A DNA stretch of 64,000 nt from Stenotrophomonas sp. 57 (lineage in GTDB: Bacteria; Pseudomonadota; Gammaproteobacteria; Xanthomonadales; Xanthomonadaceae): contig NZ_CP127407.1 of the NCBI RefSeq assembly GCF_030291075.1, positions 4,276,001-4,340,000 on the forward strand, written 5' to 3'. Below the pieces are notes generated by a model. The model worked only from the letters and a program-made list of their open reading frames with translations. It was not told the origin of the DNA and did no database searches. The number at the start of each line of letters is the position of its first letter. Position 1 is the first letter of the stretch. Positions 37,449-47,023 of this stretch are shown here, in pieces. The position numbers and the translations under genes were made by a program.

Positions 37449-37510
37449 GTAGAGCCGAGCCCATGCTCGGCTGGTCGTGCGAAAGCAGCCGGGCATGGGC
37501 TCGGCTCTAC
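37449..37510. repeat. SMAG/REP element pair
   Basis: GTAGAGCCGAGCCCATGCTCGGC with inverted GCCGGGCATGGGCTCGGC; 9 bases after the RidA stop. Confidence 0.92.
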
Positions 37511-37647
37511 AGACGCGCAGCCCGGTGTCCGACTCCACGGGCCGAAAAGTGTCGCCACGCCGCCCACCTGAACGGGAGATTCCGACGTATTCCCGAAGCG
37601 GCCATTGATATTGTATCCGGCGAAAACCGCTTGCTAGCCTGCCCTTC

Positions 37648-37980
37648 ATGCGCTGGATCACCCGCCACCTCCGTTCGACCCTGCTGATGCTGCTGATGGC
37701 GGCATTCGTGGTCGTGCCGGTGGCCGACGCCCTGGCGTGCACGGTGGAACCGCATGCCAGCACGGTGCATGTGGAATCCGCACCGGATGCCGATGGCGAT
37801 ACCGACGGCAAGCATGTCGGTGCCTGTGGCCACAACCACTGCCACCACTCCAACCTGAGCCTGCCGGCACACACGCTGGCCGCGTTCGGGGCGCCACTGG
37901 CGGCGCGCTGGATGAGTGCGGGCGATGCGGCGGCCTATGTGGTCGCCCAGGATGAATTGACGCGTCCACCCCGGGCGTGA
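37648..37980 (+). CDS. Small periplasmic histidine-rich protein of the czc operon (CzcI-like)
   Basis: 110 residues with a hydrophobic signal-like N terminus (LLMLLMAAFVVVPVADALA). A metal-binding-looking cluster follows (HVGACGHNHCHHSNLSLPAH), along with an Asp-rich stretch (PDADGDTDG). It directly precedes czcC by 56 bases. This matches CzcI-type proteins, small periplasmic factors of Cd/Zn/Co efflux operons. The precise role (metal sensing or chaperoning) is inferred. Confidence 0.75.
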   Translation: MRWITRHLRSTLLMLLMAAFVVVPVADALACTVEPHASTVHVESAPDADGDTDGKHVGACGHNHCHHSNLSLPAHTLAAFGAPLAARWMSAGDAAAYVVAQDELTRPPRA

Positions 37981-38036
37981 GTTGAGCGCGTCCCGCGATT
38001 GCGGGCTCCCGTTTCACTCACAACCGGAATCCCCCT

Positions 38037-39290
38037 ATGTCGATCCTGACACCTCGGTCGCCGCGTGCGGCCGGGCTGGTCGTCGCCGTGTTGCTGGGCC
38101 TGGCCCCGGCGGCATCGGTGATGGCGCAAGCCGCCCCCTCCTACGACACCCTGCTTGAACGCCTGGACCAGCTACCCGGCACCCGTGTGGGCACGGCGCT
38201 GGCCGAGGCCGCCGATGCGCGCGCCGACCAGGCCCGTGCGCTGCCCAATCCCTCCCTTTCCTGGTCGGCCGAAAACGCCTGGGGCTCCGGCACCTACCGG
38301 GGCATGGACAAGGCCGATACCGTGCTCACCCTGTCCCAGCCGCTGGAGGTCTGGGGCCAGCGTGGCGCGCGCGTTCGTGCCGCCCGGGCCGAGGCACAAG
38401 CCGCTGCCCTGCGTGGTTCGCAGAGCCGCAGTGATGTCGCCAGCCAACTGGCGGCGGTCTACGCACAGGCGGAAAGTGCATTGCGTCGTTACGCCCTCGC
38501 AGGCGAAGCACTGACCCTGACCCGCGACGATGCGGCTGCCGTCAATGCGATGGTCAAGCAGGGCCGCGAACCGCAGCTGCGCGCGGTGCAGGCACAGAGC
38601 GAAGTGGCCAATGTCAGCGCCGCGCTGGATGAGGCACAGGCCTTCCGCGATGCCGCACTCGCACGCCTGGCCGGCACCGCGCTGCTGGATGCGCCGGTGC
38701 AGTCGATCGACAACAGCCTGCTCGACCGCGTGCCACCGCTGCCGCGCGGTGCCACCGATACCGCACTGGCCGTGCGCATCGCCGAAGCCGAAGCCGATGC
38801 GGCGGGCAAGCGGGTCGACGTGGAGCGCAAGCGCGCCCTGCCCGACCTCAGCGTCACCGCCGCGCAGACCCGCTTCCGCGAAGGCGGCGAGCGTGCCTAC
38901 AACCTCGGGCTCAGCCTCAGCATCCCGCTGTTCGACCGCAACCGTGGCGGCATCCGCGCCGCCAACGCCGACCAGCGCGCGGCCGAAGCGCGCCTGGACC
39001 AGCAGCGTCGCGACAGCGAGGCCGAGCGCCTGTCCGCCGTGGCCGGTCTGAAGGCCGCCGGCAGCCGTACCCGCGCCGCCGATGAAAGCGTGGTCGCCGC
39101 CGAAGAGGCCTACCGCCTTGCACGCATCGGCTTCGACGCCGGGCGCATCTCCCAGCTGGAACTGCGCAGCACGCGCAGCGCCCTCATCGCCGCCCGCGGC
39201 ACCGCCGTGGATGCGCGCCTGTCGCGCGTCGCCGCGGAAATCGATCTTGCCCGCCTGGAAGGGCGCGCACCCTTTGTGGAGGCCCCATGA
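38037..39290 (+). CDS. czcC: Outer-membrane efflux protein CzcC (TolC family)
   Basis: 417 residues with signal peptide (LVVAVLLGLAPAASVMAQA). Two OEP-type halves rich in long helices (PNPSLSWSAENAWGSG, LGLSLSIPLFDRNRGG) form the TolC-like tunnel. It is the exit duct of the CzcCBA tripartite pump. The last four bases overlap the czcB start (ATGA). Confidence 0.92.
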   Translation: MSILTPRSPRAAGLVVAVLLGLAPAASVMAQAAPSYDTLLERLDQLPGTRVGTALAEAADARADQARALPNPSLSWSAENAWGSGTYRGMDKADTVLTLSQPLEVWGQRGARVRAARAEAQAAALRGSQSRSDVASQLAAVYAQAESALRRYALAGEALTLTRDDAAAVNAMVKQGREPQLRAVQAQSEVANVSAALDEAQAFRDAALARLAGTALLDAPVQSIDNSLLDRVPPLPRGATDTALAVRIAEAEADAAGKRVDVERKRALPDLSVTAAQTRFREGGERAYNLGLSLSIPLFDRNRGGIRAANADQRAAEARLDQQRRDSEAERLSAVAGLKAAGSRTRAADESVVAAEEAYRLARIGFDAGRISQLELRSTRSALIAARGTAVDARLSRVAAEIDLARLEGRAPFVEAP

Positions 39291-40492
39291 CTCTCTCCCG
39301 TACTTTCCCGCTGATCGGCGGCGTGCTGCTGACCGTGCTGCTGGCCGGCTGCGCAGGCAATGCGCAGACACCTGCAAATGAAGACCCCGCCACGGCCAAG
39401 GCCGGCGCCGATGATGGCCACGGCCACGCCGCCGACAGCAAGGAAGCCAAGGCCGAAGCCACGAAGGCGCCGGCGGACGCCGATGAAGGCGTGGTGCAGC
39501 TGACACCGGAACAGATCAAGGCCTCCGGTATCGAAGTGGTCGCCGTCGGTCGTGGCGGGGGCGGTTCAACCCGCCTCGCAGGTCGGGTCGAGCCCTCGGT
39601 CGGTGCGCGTGCCTCGGTGGCCTCCACGGTGACCGGCCGCGTCGAACGCGTGCTGGTTGCACCGGGCACTGCGGTGAAGCAGAACCAGGCACTGGCCATC
39701 GTGGTCAGCGGCGAGGCGGCGGTGTTCCGTGCCAACGCGCTGGCCGCATCGGCCGAAGCCGAGGCCGCACGCCTGGCCTATGGCCGCGACAAGGCGCTGG
39801 TCGACCAGGGCGTGGTCGCACGCCAGGAAATGGAAGCCTCGCGCGCACGTTCGCTGGCGGCACAGGCCCAGGCCGCTGCCGCACAGGCACAGGCCGCCGC
39901 CAACGGTGCGCCCGATGCCAGTGGCCGCGTGCGCATCACCAGCCCGGTGGCCGGCATCGTTGGCAATGTGCAGGTCACGCCAGGCGGTGTGGTCGCCGCC
40001 GGCAGCGCCGTGGCCGACGTCGCCGATCCGGCGATGAACGAGCTGGTGTTCACCGCACCGCCTGCGCTGGCCGCGCAGGTCACGCCGGGCATGAAACTGG
40101 AAGTAAGTGTGCCAGGGGGCAGTTTCACCGCCACCGTTACCGGCTCGGCCGCCGATGTGCGGCAGCAGGGCGGCGTCGCGGTGATCCGCGCCACGCCGGT
40201 GGATGCGCCGCTGCCGCCGGCCGGTTCGCCGGTGTCAGCCGTGGTGGTCACCGAAGACCAGGACGGTTCGCTCAGCGTGCCCGCCGATGCGGTGCAGAAC
40301 GTCGATGGCAGCAGCGCGGTGTTCGTCGCCGTCGAAGGTGGCTTCAAGGCGCAGCCGGTGCTGGCCGGGCGCCGTGCCGGCGACCGCATCGAGATCCTCG
40401 GTGGACTGACCGGCAGCGAGCGCATCGTCGGTGCCAACGCCTTCCTGCTCAAGGCCGAGCTGGCCAAGGGCGAAGCCGAGCACGGCCACTGA
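39287..40492 (+). CDS. czcB: RND periplasmic adaptor CzcB
   Basis: 401 residues. The N-terminal lipobox LLAGC indicates anchoring to the inner membrane. A His/Asp-rich linker (DDGHGHAADS) may bind metal. Membrane-fusion domains follow: the barrel-sandwich hybrid and a hairpin rich in Ala/Gln (QAQAAAAQAQAAANG). It links CzcA to CzcC, and the C terminus ends with GEAEHGH. Confidence 0.92.
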   Translation: MTLSRTFPLIGGVLLTVLLAGCAGNAQTPANEDPATAKAGADDGHGHAADSKEAKAEATKAPADADEGVVQLTPEQIKASGIEVVAVGRGGGGSTRLAGRVEPSVGARASVASTVTGRVERVLVAPGTAVKQNQALAIVVSGEAAVFRANALAASAEAEAARLAYGRDKALVDQGVVARQEMEASRARSLAAQAQAAAAQAQAAANGAPDASGRVRITSPVAGIVGNVQVTPGGVVAAGSAVADVADPAMNELVFTAPPALAAQVTPGMKLEVSVPGGSFTATVTGSAADVRQQGGVAVIRATPVDAPLPPAGSPVSAVVVTEDQDGSLSVPADAVQNVDGSSAVFVAVEGGFKAQPVLAGRRAGDRIEILGGLTGSERIVGANAFLLKAELAKGEAEHGH

Positions 40493-40502
40493 GGAGGCGA
40501 CC

Positions 40503-43500
40503 ATGTTCAAGCTGATCATTGAAACAGCGGTGCGCCACCGCTGGCTGGTGGTGTTCATGGCCGCGCTGATCGCCGCCGTGGGCCTGTTCCAGCTGGGCAA
40601 GCTGCCGATCGACGCGGTGCCGGACATCACCAACCGCCAGGTGCAGATCAACACGGTGGCACCTGCGCTGACCCCGGAGCAGATCGAGCGGCAGGTGACC
40701 TACCCGCTGGAAACCGCGCTGGCCGGCATTCCCGGCCTGACCACCACACGTTCGCTGTCGCGCAACGGCTTCTCGCAGGTCACCGCGATCTTCACCGATG
40801 CCACCGACGTCTACTTCGCGCGCCAGCAGGTGGCCGAACGCATGCGCGAAGCAGCCGATGACCTGCCCGATGGCGCATCGCCGATGCTGTCACCGGTCAC
40901 CACCGGCCTCGGCGAAGTGCTGATGTGGACGGTGGACTTCACCACGTTCGATCCAGCCAGGCTGGCCAAGCCCGGTGACGCCGGCTGGCAGCCCGGTGAG
41001 GTCTACCGCACACCGGAAGGCAACCTGCTGCGCACGCCGGAAGAACGCGCGACCTACCTGCGCACCGTGCAGGACTGGATCATCGCGCCGCAGATGCGCT
41101 CCAGCCCGGGGCTGGCCGGTGTCGATACGGTCGGCGGCTACGTCAAGGAATACGGCGTGCATCCGGACAGTGCGCGGCTGGCCGCGCACGGCCTCGGCCT
41201 GGCCGACCTGGTCACTGCCCTGCAGCGTTCCAACGTGCAGGCCGGCGCCGGTTTCGTGCAGCGTGCCGGCGAAGGCCTGGTGGTGCGTGCCGATGGCCTG
41301 GCGCTGACCACCGAGGACCTGGCACAGGCGCCGGTGGCCACCCGCAATGGCGTGGTGGTGCGCGTGGCCGATGTGGCCACCGTGGAACTGAGCCGCGCGC
41401 CGCGCCTGGGTGCGGCCAGCCGCAACGGCCACGAGGCCGTGCTGGGCACCGCGCTGATGATTGCCGGTGGCAACAGCCGCACCGTGGCGCAGGCCGCTGC
41501 GGCGCGCCTTGAACAGGTGAACACATCGCTGCCGGCCGGCATCGTGGCCGCGCCGGTGCTGGATCGCAGTGTGCTGGTCAACTCCACCATCAAGACCGTG
41601 GCCAGGAACCTCACCGAGGGCGCGCTGCTGGTGGTGGTGGTGCTGTTCCTGCTGCTGGGCAACCTGCGTGCAGCCACCATCACCGCGCTGGTGATTCCGC
41701 TGTCGTTCCTGTTCGCAGTGATCGGCATGAACCGCTTCGGCATCAGCGGCAACCTGATGAGCCTGGGTGCGCTGGATTTCGGCATCCTGGTGGACGGTGC
41801 GGTGATCGTGGTCGAATCGACGCTGCTGATGCTGGGCCAGCGCCGCGCCGAACTGGGCCGTGCGCTGACCGCGATGGAGCGCCTGCGCGTGGCCGCCGAT
41901 TCGGCAATGAAGATGGCGCGCCCGGCGGCCTTCGGCCAGCTGATCATCCTGCTGGTGTTCGCGCCGATCCTCACCCTGGACGGCGTGGAGGGCAAGACGT
42001 TCCACCCGATGGCGGCGACCTTCATGCTGGCCCTGGTCGGTGCCTTCATCTTCTCCTTCACCTTCGTGCCGGCAATGGCCGCACTGCTGGTGCGCGAGCC
42101 GAAGCTGAAGGACGGCGAGGCCCATGCCGACGATGGCGAGCACGAAACCAAGCTGATCCGCATGCTGCGCGCGCGCATCGAGCCGGTGGTGCGCAAGGCC
42201 GTGGCGCATCCGCGCACGGTGCTGGCCGGTGCAGTGATGATGGTGGTGGTGGGCCTCGGCGCGTTCTCGCTGCTGGGCCGCGAGTTCATGCCGACGCTGG
42301 ACGAAGGCAACGTGGCCATGCAGGCCCTGCGCGTACCCTCGACCTCGCTGGAGCAGTCGCTGGCGATGCAGCTGGCGCTGGAGAAGGCAATCGCCAAGCA
42401 GCCGGAAGTAGAGACCGTGTTCTCGCGTACCGGTACTGCCGAGGCGGCGATCGACCCGATGCCGACCAATATCTCCGACAGCGTGATCGTGCTGAAGCCA
42501 CGCAAGGACTGGCCCGATCCGAAGCTGGCCAAGGACGCACTGGTGGCGCGCTTCGAAAAACTGGCCGGGCAGCAGCTGGGCAACAGCTTCGAGTTCAGCC
42601 AGCCGATCGAGCTGCGCTTCAACGAGCTGATTTCCGGCGTGCGTACCGACCTGGCGGTGATGATCTTCGGCGATGACTTCAGCCAGCTGCAGAAGGTGGC
42701 CGACCAGGTAGCGCTGAAGCTGCGTGCGGTGGATGGCGCGGCCGACGTGCGGGTGGAACAGATCTCCGGCCTGCCCACGCTCAACGTGGCGATCGACCAC
42801 GTGGCGGCGGCACAGTACGGGTTGACCGCTGCAGATGTGAGTGATGCGCTGTCCACAGGCATCGGCGGTACCGCGGCCGGCAAGATCTTCGAAGGCGACC
42901 GCCGCTTCAACGTGGTGGTGCGCCTGGACGATGCCTCACGCAACGATCCGGACCAGCTGGCGTCGCTGCCGATCGCTACGCCGTCGGGACTGGTGATTCC
43001 GCTGTCGTCGGTCGCCCGCATCACGGTCAGCGAAGGGCCGAACCAGATCAGCCGCAACAACGGCAGCCGCCGCGTCGTGGTGCAGGCCAATGTGCGTGGG
43101 CGTGACCTGGGCGGCTTCGTCGGTGAAGCGCAGGCGGCGGTGGCCGACGTTCCGCTGCCGCCGGGTGCCTACCTGACCTGGGGTGGCCAGTTCGAGAACC
43201 TGCAGCGTGCGGAGAAGCGGCTGGCGACGGTGGTGCCGGTGGTGTTCCTGTTGATCGGCAGCCTGCTGTTCATGGCCCTGCGCAGCGGCAAGGAAGCCAT
43301 TCTGGTGTTCAGCTGCGTGCCGTTGGCACTGGTCGGCGGCGTCCTCGCGCTCCTGCTGCGTGGCATGCCGTTCTCGGTGTCGGCGGCGGTCGGCTTCATC
43401 GCCGTCTCCGGCGTAGCGACCTTGAATGGCCTGGTGTTGATGCAGGCGATCCGCGAGCGCCTGGACGCCGGTGACCTGCCGCTGCAGGCGGCGATCAACG

Positions 43501-43712
43501 GCGCTTCCAGCCGTATCCGTGCGGTGCTGACCACGGCGCTGGTGGCGATCGTCGGCTTCATCCCGATGGCGATTGCCAGTGGCTCGGGTGCAGAAGTGCA
43601 GAAGCCGCTGGCGACCGTGGTGATCGGCGGGCTGATCACCGCCACCGTGCTGACCCTTCTGGTGCTGCCGACATTTGCCGCACGCGTGGCCAAGCCGCGG
43701 GCGGTCGGCTGA
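40503..43712 (+). CDS. czcA: Heavy-metal efflux RND transporter CzcA
   Basis: 1069 residues, start at ATG 40503 after GAGGAGG. Typical RND layout with two large periplasmic loops and twelve helices. The HME-RND signature LDFGILVDGAVIVVE in helix IV supplies the acidic residues of the proton relay, placing it in the Co/Zn/Cd group. It exports divalent cations from the periplasm or cytoplasm by proton antiport. The window shows no adjacent regulator gene (czcRS or MerR), so control must lie elsewhere. Confidence 0.95.
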   Translation: MFKLIIETAVRHRWLVVFMAALIAAVGLFQLGKLPIDAVPDITNRQVQINTVAPALTPEQIERQVTYPLETALAGIPGLTTTRSLSRNGFSQVTAIFTDATDVYFARQQVAERMREAADDLPDGASPMLSPVTTGLGEVLMWTVDFTTFDPARLAKPGDAGWQPGEVYRTPEGNLLRTPEERATYLRTVQDWIIAPQMRSSPGLAGVDTVGGYVKEYGVHPDSARLAAHGLGLADLVTALQRSNVQAGAGFVQRAGEGLVVRADGLALTTEDLAQAPVATRNGVVVRVADVATVELSRAPRLGAASRNGHEAVLGTALMIAGGNSRTVAQAAAARLEQVNTSLPAGIVAAPVLDRSVLVNSTIKTVARNLTEGALLVVVVLFLLLGNLRAATITALVIPLSFLFAVIGMNRFGISGNLMSLGALDFGILVDGAVIVVESTLLMLGQRRAELGRALTAMERLRVAADSAMKMARPAAFGQLIILLVFAPILTLDGVEGKTFHPMAATFMLALVGAFIFSFTFVPAMAALLVREPKLKDGEAHADDGEHETKLIRMLRARIEPVVRKAVAHPRTVLAGAVMMVVVGLGAFSLLGREFMPTLDEGNVAMQALRVPSTSLEQSLAMQLALEKAIAKQPEVETVFSRTGTAEAAIDPMPTNISDSVIVLKPRKDWPDPKLAKDALVARFEKLAGQQLGNSFEFSQPIELRFNELISGVRTDLAVMIFGDDFSQLQKVADQVALKLRAVDGAADVRVEQISGLPTLNVAIDHVAAAQYGLTAADVSDALSTGIGGTAAGKIFEGDRRFNVVVRLDDASRNDPDQLASLPIATPSGLVIPLSSVARITVSEGPNQISRNNGSRRVVVQANVRGRDLGGFVGEAQAAVADVPLPPGAYLTWGGQFENLQRAEKRLATVVPVVFLLIGSLLFMALRSGKEAILVFSCVPLALVGGVLALLLRGMPFSVSAAVGFIAVSGVATLNGLVLMQAIRERLDAGDLPLQAAINGASSRIRAVLTTALVAIVGFIPMAIASGSGAEVQKPLATVVIGGLITATVLTLLVLPTFAARVAKPRAVG

Positions 43713-43718
43713 AAGACC

Positions 43719-43748
43719 ACGGGGGCGGATCCTGGGATCCGACCCCGT
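43719..43748. repeat. Inverted repeat of GGGGTCGGATCC type
   Basis: 14-base arms (43719-43732 and 43735-43748) with one mismatch; third copy of the type at 22238 and 25734. It lies 6 bases after the czcA stop and may terminate transcription. Confidence 0.8.
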
Positions 43749-43754
43749 TTCCCG

Positions 43755-43825
43755 GTAGTGCCGGCCGCTGGTCGGCAATGTCGAACGATTGCGGTGCGTG
43801 CGGGTTGCCGGCCAGCGGCCGGAAC
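43755..43825. repeat. GTAG-bounded palindrome pair, GCCGGCCGCTGG core
   Basis: GTAG then TGCCGGCCGCTGGTCGGCA (43759-43777) and, 26 bases on, the inverted partner GTTGCCGGCCAGCGGCCGGA from 43804. A REP-like family distinct from SMAG. Confidence 0.75.
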
Positions 43826-43838
43826 TGCCTCGGAACGG

Positions 43839-45611
43839 TCAGGCCTTCTTGCGCTCGGCGATGTAGGCCTGGATCTGCTGTTCCAGCACCGGCAGCGGCA
43901 CCGAGCCCTGCTTCAGCAGGGTGTCGTGGAAACCCTTGATGTCGAACTTGGCGCCCAGCTCCTTCTCCGCCTGCGCACGCAGGCGCACGATGGCGATCTC
44001 GCCCAGCTTGTAGCTCAGCGCCTGGCCCGGCCAGGAAATGTAGCGGTCCACTTCGGTGGTCACTTCATGCTCGCTCAGCGCGGTGTGGTCACGCAGGTAG
44101 GCCAGCGCCTGCTCGCGGGTCCAGCCCTTGCTGTGCACGCCGGTGTCGATCACCAGGCGCGCCGCGCGCCACATCTCGTAGGTCAGGCGGCCGAAATCCT
44201 CGTACGGGGTTTCGTAGATGCCCATTTCCACGCCCAGCTTCTCGCAGTACAGCGCCCAGCCTTCGCCATAGGCGGAGATGTAGGCGTTGCGGCGGAACTC
44301 CGGCAGGTTCTTCTGCTCGGCGGCGATGGCGCCCTGCAGTGCGTGGCCCGGATCGGATTCATGCAGGGTCAGCGCCGGCAGGTTGTACAGCGGGCGCGAC
44401 GGCAGGTTGTAGGTGTTGAGCCAGTAGGTGCCCATGCCACCACGGCCGGCGGTCCAGAACGGTGCGATATCCGGCGGTACCGGCACGATGGTGAAGCGCG
44501 CGCGCGGCAGCGTCATGTACTTGCCCAGCTGGCCATCGGCGCGCTTGGAGATCCACGCGGCACGTGACAGCAGCTCTTCCGGCGTCTTGGCATAGAACTG
44601 AGGGTCGGTACGCAGGAAGGTCAGGAATTCGGCGAAGCTGCCCTTGAACTTCACCTGCTTGATGATGTCGTTCATCTCGCCCTGGATGCGCGCGACTTCC
44701 TCCAGTCCGATGCGGTGGATCTCGTCCGGCGACAGATCGAGCGTGGTGTATTCGTGGATCTGCTGCTTGTAGTACGCCTTGCCGTCCGGCATTGCTTCGG
44801 CGGCCAGGGTGGTGCGCGCCTGCGGCACGTACTCGTTGACGAAGAAGGTGCGCAGCTGCTGGAACGCGGGCACCACCTTGCCACTGATCGCTTCACGCGC
44901 GTGCGCCTGCAGCCTGACCTGTTCGGCGGCCGGAATGTTGTTGGGCAGCTTCTTGAACGGCGCGTACAACGGCGACTCGGTCGGGTCCTTCAGCTCGGCG
45001 ACGGTGGCGATGGACACCTCGCGACCATCAAGCACCGCGCGCGGCACGCTGAAGCCACGCTTCAGGCCGGCGCGCATGTTCTCGGTCTGCTGGCCGAAGT
45101 AACGCGGCACATCGTTCAGCCGTGCGATGTAGTTCTGATAGTCCTGCACGGTCTTTATCTCGCGCCGGGCCATGAAGGACAGGTTGGACCAGAACGAGGA
45201 GTCCGCGTTGAACGGCATCTCGTAGCCGCGCAGGCGCGTCTCTTCGGCCAGGTTGAACACCTGGTCGCGGTAGATCGCGTAGTTGACCTGGTTGTCGGGC
45301 GACAGGGTCTTCGGATCGATCTTCTTCAGCGCGGCGAGGGTCTCGTCCCACACCTTCAGGCGCGCCTGCTGTGCGGCCGGGCCGACATCGGGCATGCGGG
45401 TGGCATTGGCCGGGGCGTCCTCGTCCTCGCTGGCCTCGCCGCCACCATCCTGGCGCCATTTCCATTCCTTCTCGTACAGCGCGCGGAAGGCGGCATCGGC
45501 AGGCGATTCGGTGGCGACGCTGGCCGGCGCGGCGGCGGCGGGCGGCGCGGCCAGGGCCACGGCGGGGGCGGACAGGGCAATCAGCAGGGCAACGGCAAGA
45601 CGGGTTTTCAC
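43839..45611 (-). CDS. DUF885 family secreted metallopeptidase-like protein, GTG start
   Basis: 590 residues with a signal peptide (LAVALLIALSAPAVALAAP). DUF885 proteins carry a zinc-like HE motif, here TLHESDPGHALQ, followed by YGEGWALYCEKLG. They are presumed peptidases or carboxypeptidases of the periplasm. The start is set at GTG 45611 to place the signal peptide at the N terminus; an ATG at 45665 would add a charged stretch. Single gene bounded by repeats on both sides. Confidence 0.88.
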   Translation of the reverse strand: MKTRLAVALLIALSAPAVALAAPPAAAAPASVATESPADAAFRALYEKEWKWRQDGGGEASEDEDAPANATRMPDVGPAAQQARLKVWDETLAALKKIDPKTLSPDNQVNYAIYRDQVFNLAEETRLRGYEMPFNADSSFWSNLSFMARREIKTVQDYQNYIARLNDVPRYFGQQTENMRAGLKRGFSVPRAVLDGREVSIATVAELKDPTESPLYAPFKKLPNNIPAAEQVRLQAHAREAISGKVVPAFQQLRTFFVNEYVPQARTTLAAEAMPDGKAYYKQQIHEYTTLDLSPDEIHRIGLEEVARIQGEMNDIIKQVKFKGSFAEFLTFLRTDPQFYAKTPEELLSRAAWISKRADGQLGKYMTLPRARFTIVPVPPDIAPFWTAGRGGMGTYWLNTYNLPSRPLYNLPALTLHESDPGHALQGAIAAEQKNLPEFRRNAYISAYGEGWALYCEKLGVEMGIYETPYEDFGRLTYEMWRAARLVIDTGVHSKGWTREQALAYLRDHTALSEHEVTTEVDRYISWPGQALSYKLGEIAIVRLRAQAEKELGAKFDIKGFHDTLLKQGSVPLPVLEQQIQAYIAERKKA

Positions 45612-45748
45612 GAGCACAGGTTCCCGGGAAGGCAGACCCCGATCATGGCACCGCCCACGGCCCATGGCATGGGACGAAGGTCCTGCCTGCAACGCAGGCA
45701 GGACCGGGCCCCGGCCACAGGCCAGGGCCCCAGCGCCGAAGGCGCGTT

Positions 45749-45835
45749 GTAGAGCCGACTGTCAGTCGGCTGCTTTCCCGCCACATGCAGCAAAGCCCGC
45801 GCTCCGCGCGAGAGTCGACTGACAGACGACGCTAC
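45749..45835. repeat. GTAG-bounded palindrome, GAGCCGACTGTCAGTCGGCT core
   Basis: GTAG, GAGCCGACTGTCAGTCGGCT, a spacer with CCGCGCTCCGCGCG, then AGAGTCGACTGACAGACGAC. Same design as SMAG with a TGTCAGTC centre. Confidence 0.85.
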
Positions 45836-45863
45836 CCACGGCAGACCGCATCCCGGCGCAGCC

Positions 45864-46211
45864 TCAGTGGCTGGCCCTGTCCCGCTTCCAGCCCCGGTGC
45901 TTGATGTCCAGGTGCAGGCTGTACAGCGCGGTGAACGCCGGGAACAGGTTCTGCAGCACGCCCACCGAGTCCTGCTTGGCCGAGAACAGGAAGTAGCTCA
46001 GCGTCATCAGGCTGCCGATCACGCTCATGTACCAGAACAGGCGCGGGATGACCGGCTTGCCGGCGCGCTTGGAGGCGATGAACTGGACCAGCCAGCGGCC
46101 GCCGAACATCAGTGCGCCGGTGTAGCCGATCAGCTTCCAGCCGGTCACATGCAGGCCGGTCCAGTACAGCCAGGTCAGCGGCTGGTCCAGCCAGTGCAGC
46201 TCCAGGTCCAT
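45864..46211 (-). CDS. Lipid-A-disaccharide synthase N-terminal domain (LAB_N) protein
   Basis: 115 residues with three membrane helices (GYTGALMFGGRWLVQFIAS, LFWYMSVIGSLMTLSYFLF and a C-terminal one). This LAB_N domain is found at the N terminus of some LpxB proteins and as a stand-alone partner of GT2 enzymes. Its ATG overlaps the stop of the upstream GT2 gene (ATGA), so the two are co-translated. Probably involved in modifying lipid A or a polyprenyl-linked sugar; exact role unknown. Confidence 0.83.
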   Translation of the reverse strand: MDLELHWLDQPLTWLYWTGLHVTGWKLIGYTGALMFGGRWLVQFIASKRAGKPVIPRLFWYMSVIGSLMTLSYFLFSAKQDSVGVLQNLFPAFTALYSLHLDIKHRGWKRDRASH

Positions 46212-46933
46212 CAACGCTCCTCCACCGCGGTGCGCTTGCTGCGGGTGATCAGCCAGGCCACGCCGCGCAGGTCGCGGATGCCGACCAGCGCGCGGCCCAG
46301 ATTGTTGTACTTGGACACACCGGCGGTACGGTGGCGGTGATTGACCGGCACGCTGGTGGTCTTCCAGCCGGCGCGCTGCATCAGCGCCGGCAGGTAACGG
46401 TGCATGTGATCGAAGTACGGCAGGTCGAGGAACGCGCTGCGTTCGAACAGCTTGATGCCGCAGCCGGTGTCAGGCGTGTCGTCGCGCAGCATGCGCGCGC
46501 GGATGGCGTTGGCCCAGCGGCTGGCCCAGCGCTTGCTGCCGCTGTCCTGGCGGTTGACGCGCCAGCCGGCGAACAGCTTCACCTGTGCCTCGGCGGCATC
46601 GCGCGCGGCCAGCAGCTTGGGAATATCGGCTGGATCGTTCTGGCCGTCACCATCGAGGGTAGCGATCCAGGGCGCCCGTGCGTGCTTGACGCCGGTGCGC
46701 ACGGCGGTGCTCTGCCCGCTCTGGTTCACGTGGTGCAGTACCCGCAGTTCCGGCGTGGTCGCCTTCAGCCCCTGCAGCACGGCCAAGGTGTCATCGCGCG
46801 AGTGGTCGTCAATGTAGACGATCTCGAACGGTAGCCGCCCGCGCAGTGCAGCGGTGATTTCGGCGACCAGCGGGGCGACGTTGTCGCGCTCGTTGAACAC
46901 CGGGACAACAACGGAAAGCTCGGGTTGGCTCAT
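46211..46933 (-). CDS. GT2 polyprenyl-phosphate glycosyltransferase
   Basis: 240 residues. DPM/ArnC-like features are VVVPVFNERDNV, the DxD-type ATLDGDGQNDPAD and NHRHRTAGVSKYN. It likely makes a polyprenyl-phosphate sugar donor used on the outer leaflet, with the LAB_N protein as its membrane partner. Start at MSQPELSV (46933). No glycosyltransferase of the GT-C type that would use the donor is seen in the window. Confidence 0.88.
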   Translation of the reverse strand: MSQPELSVVVPVFNERDNVAPLVAEITAALRGRLPFEIVYIDDHSRDDTLAVLQGLKATTPELRVLHHVNQSGQSTAVRTGVKHARAPWIATLDGDGQNDPADIPKLLAARDAAEAQVKLFAGWRVNRQDSGSKRWASRWANAIRARMLRDDTPDTGCGIKLFERSAFLDLPYFDHMHRYLPALMQRAGWKTTSVPVNHRHRTAGVSKYNNLGRALVGIRDLRGVAWLITRSKRTAVEER

Positions 46934-47023
46934 AAGGCACTCGGCCAAAGGGGGGACAAAGACCGCGCATTCTCCGAAACCGAGGTTATCCGAAGATGAA
47001 CCCGGCGGCGTGAGGATCCGTGC

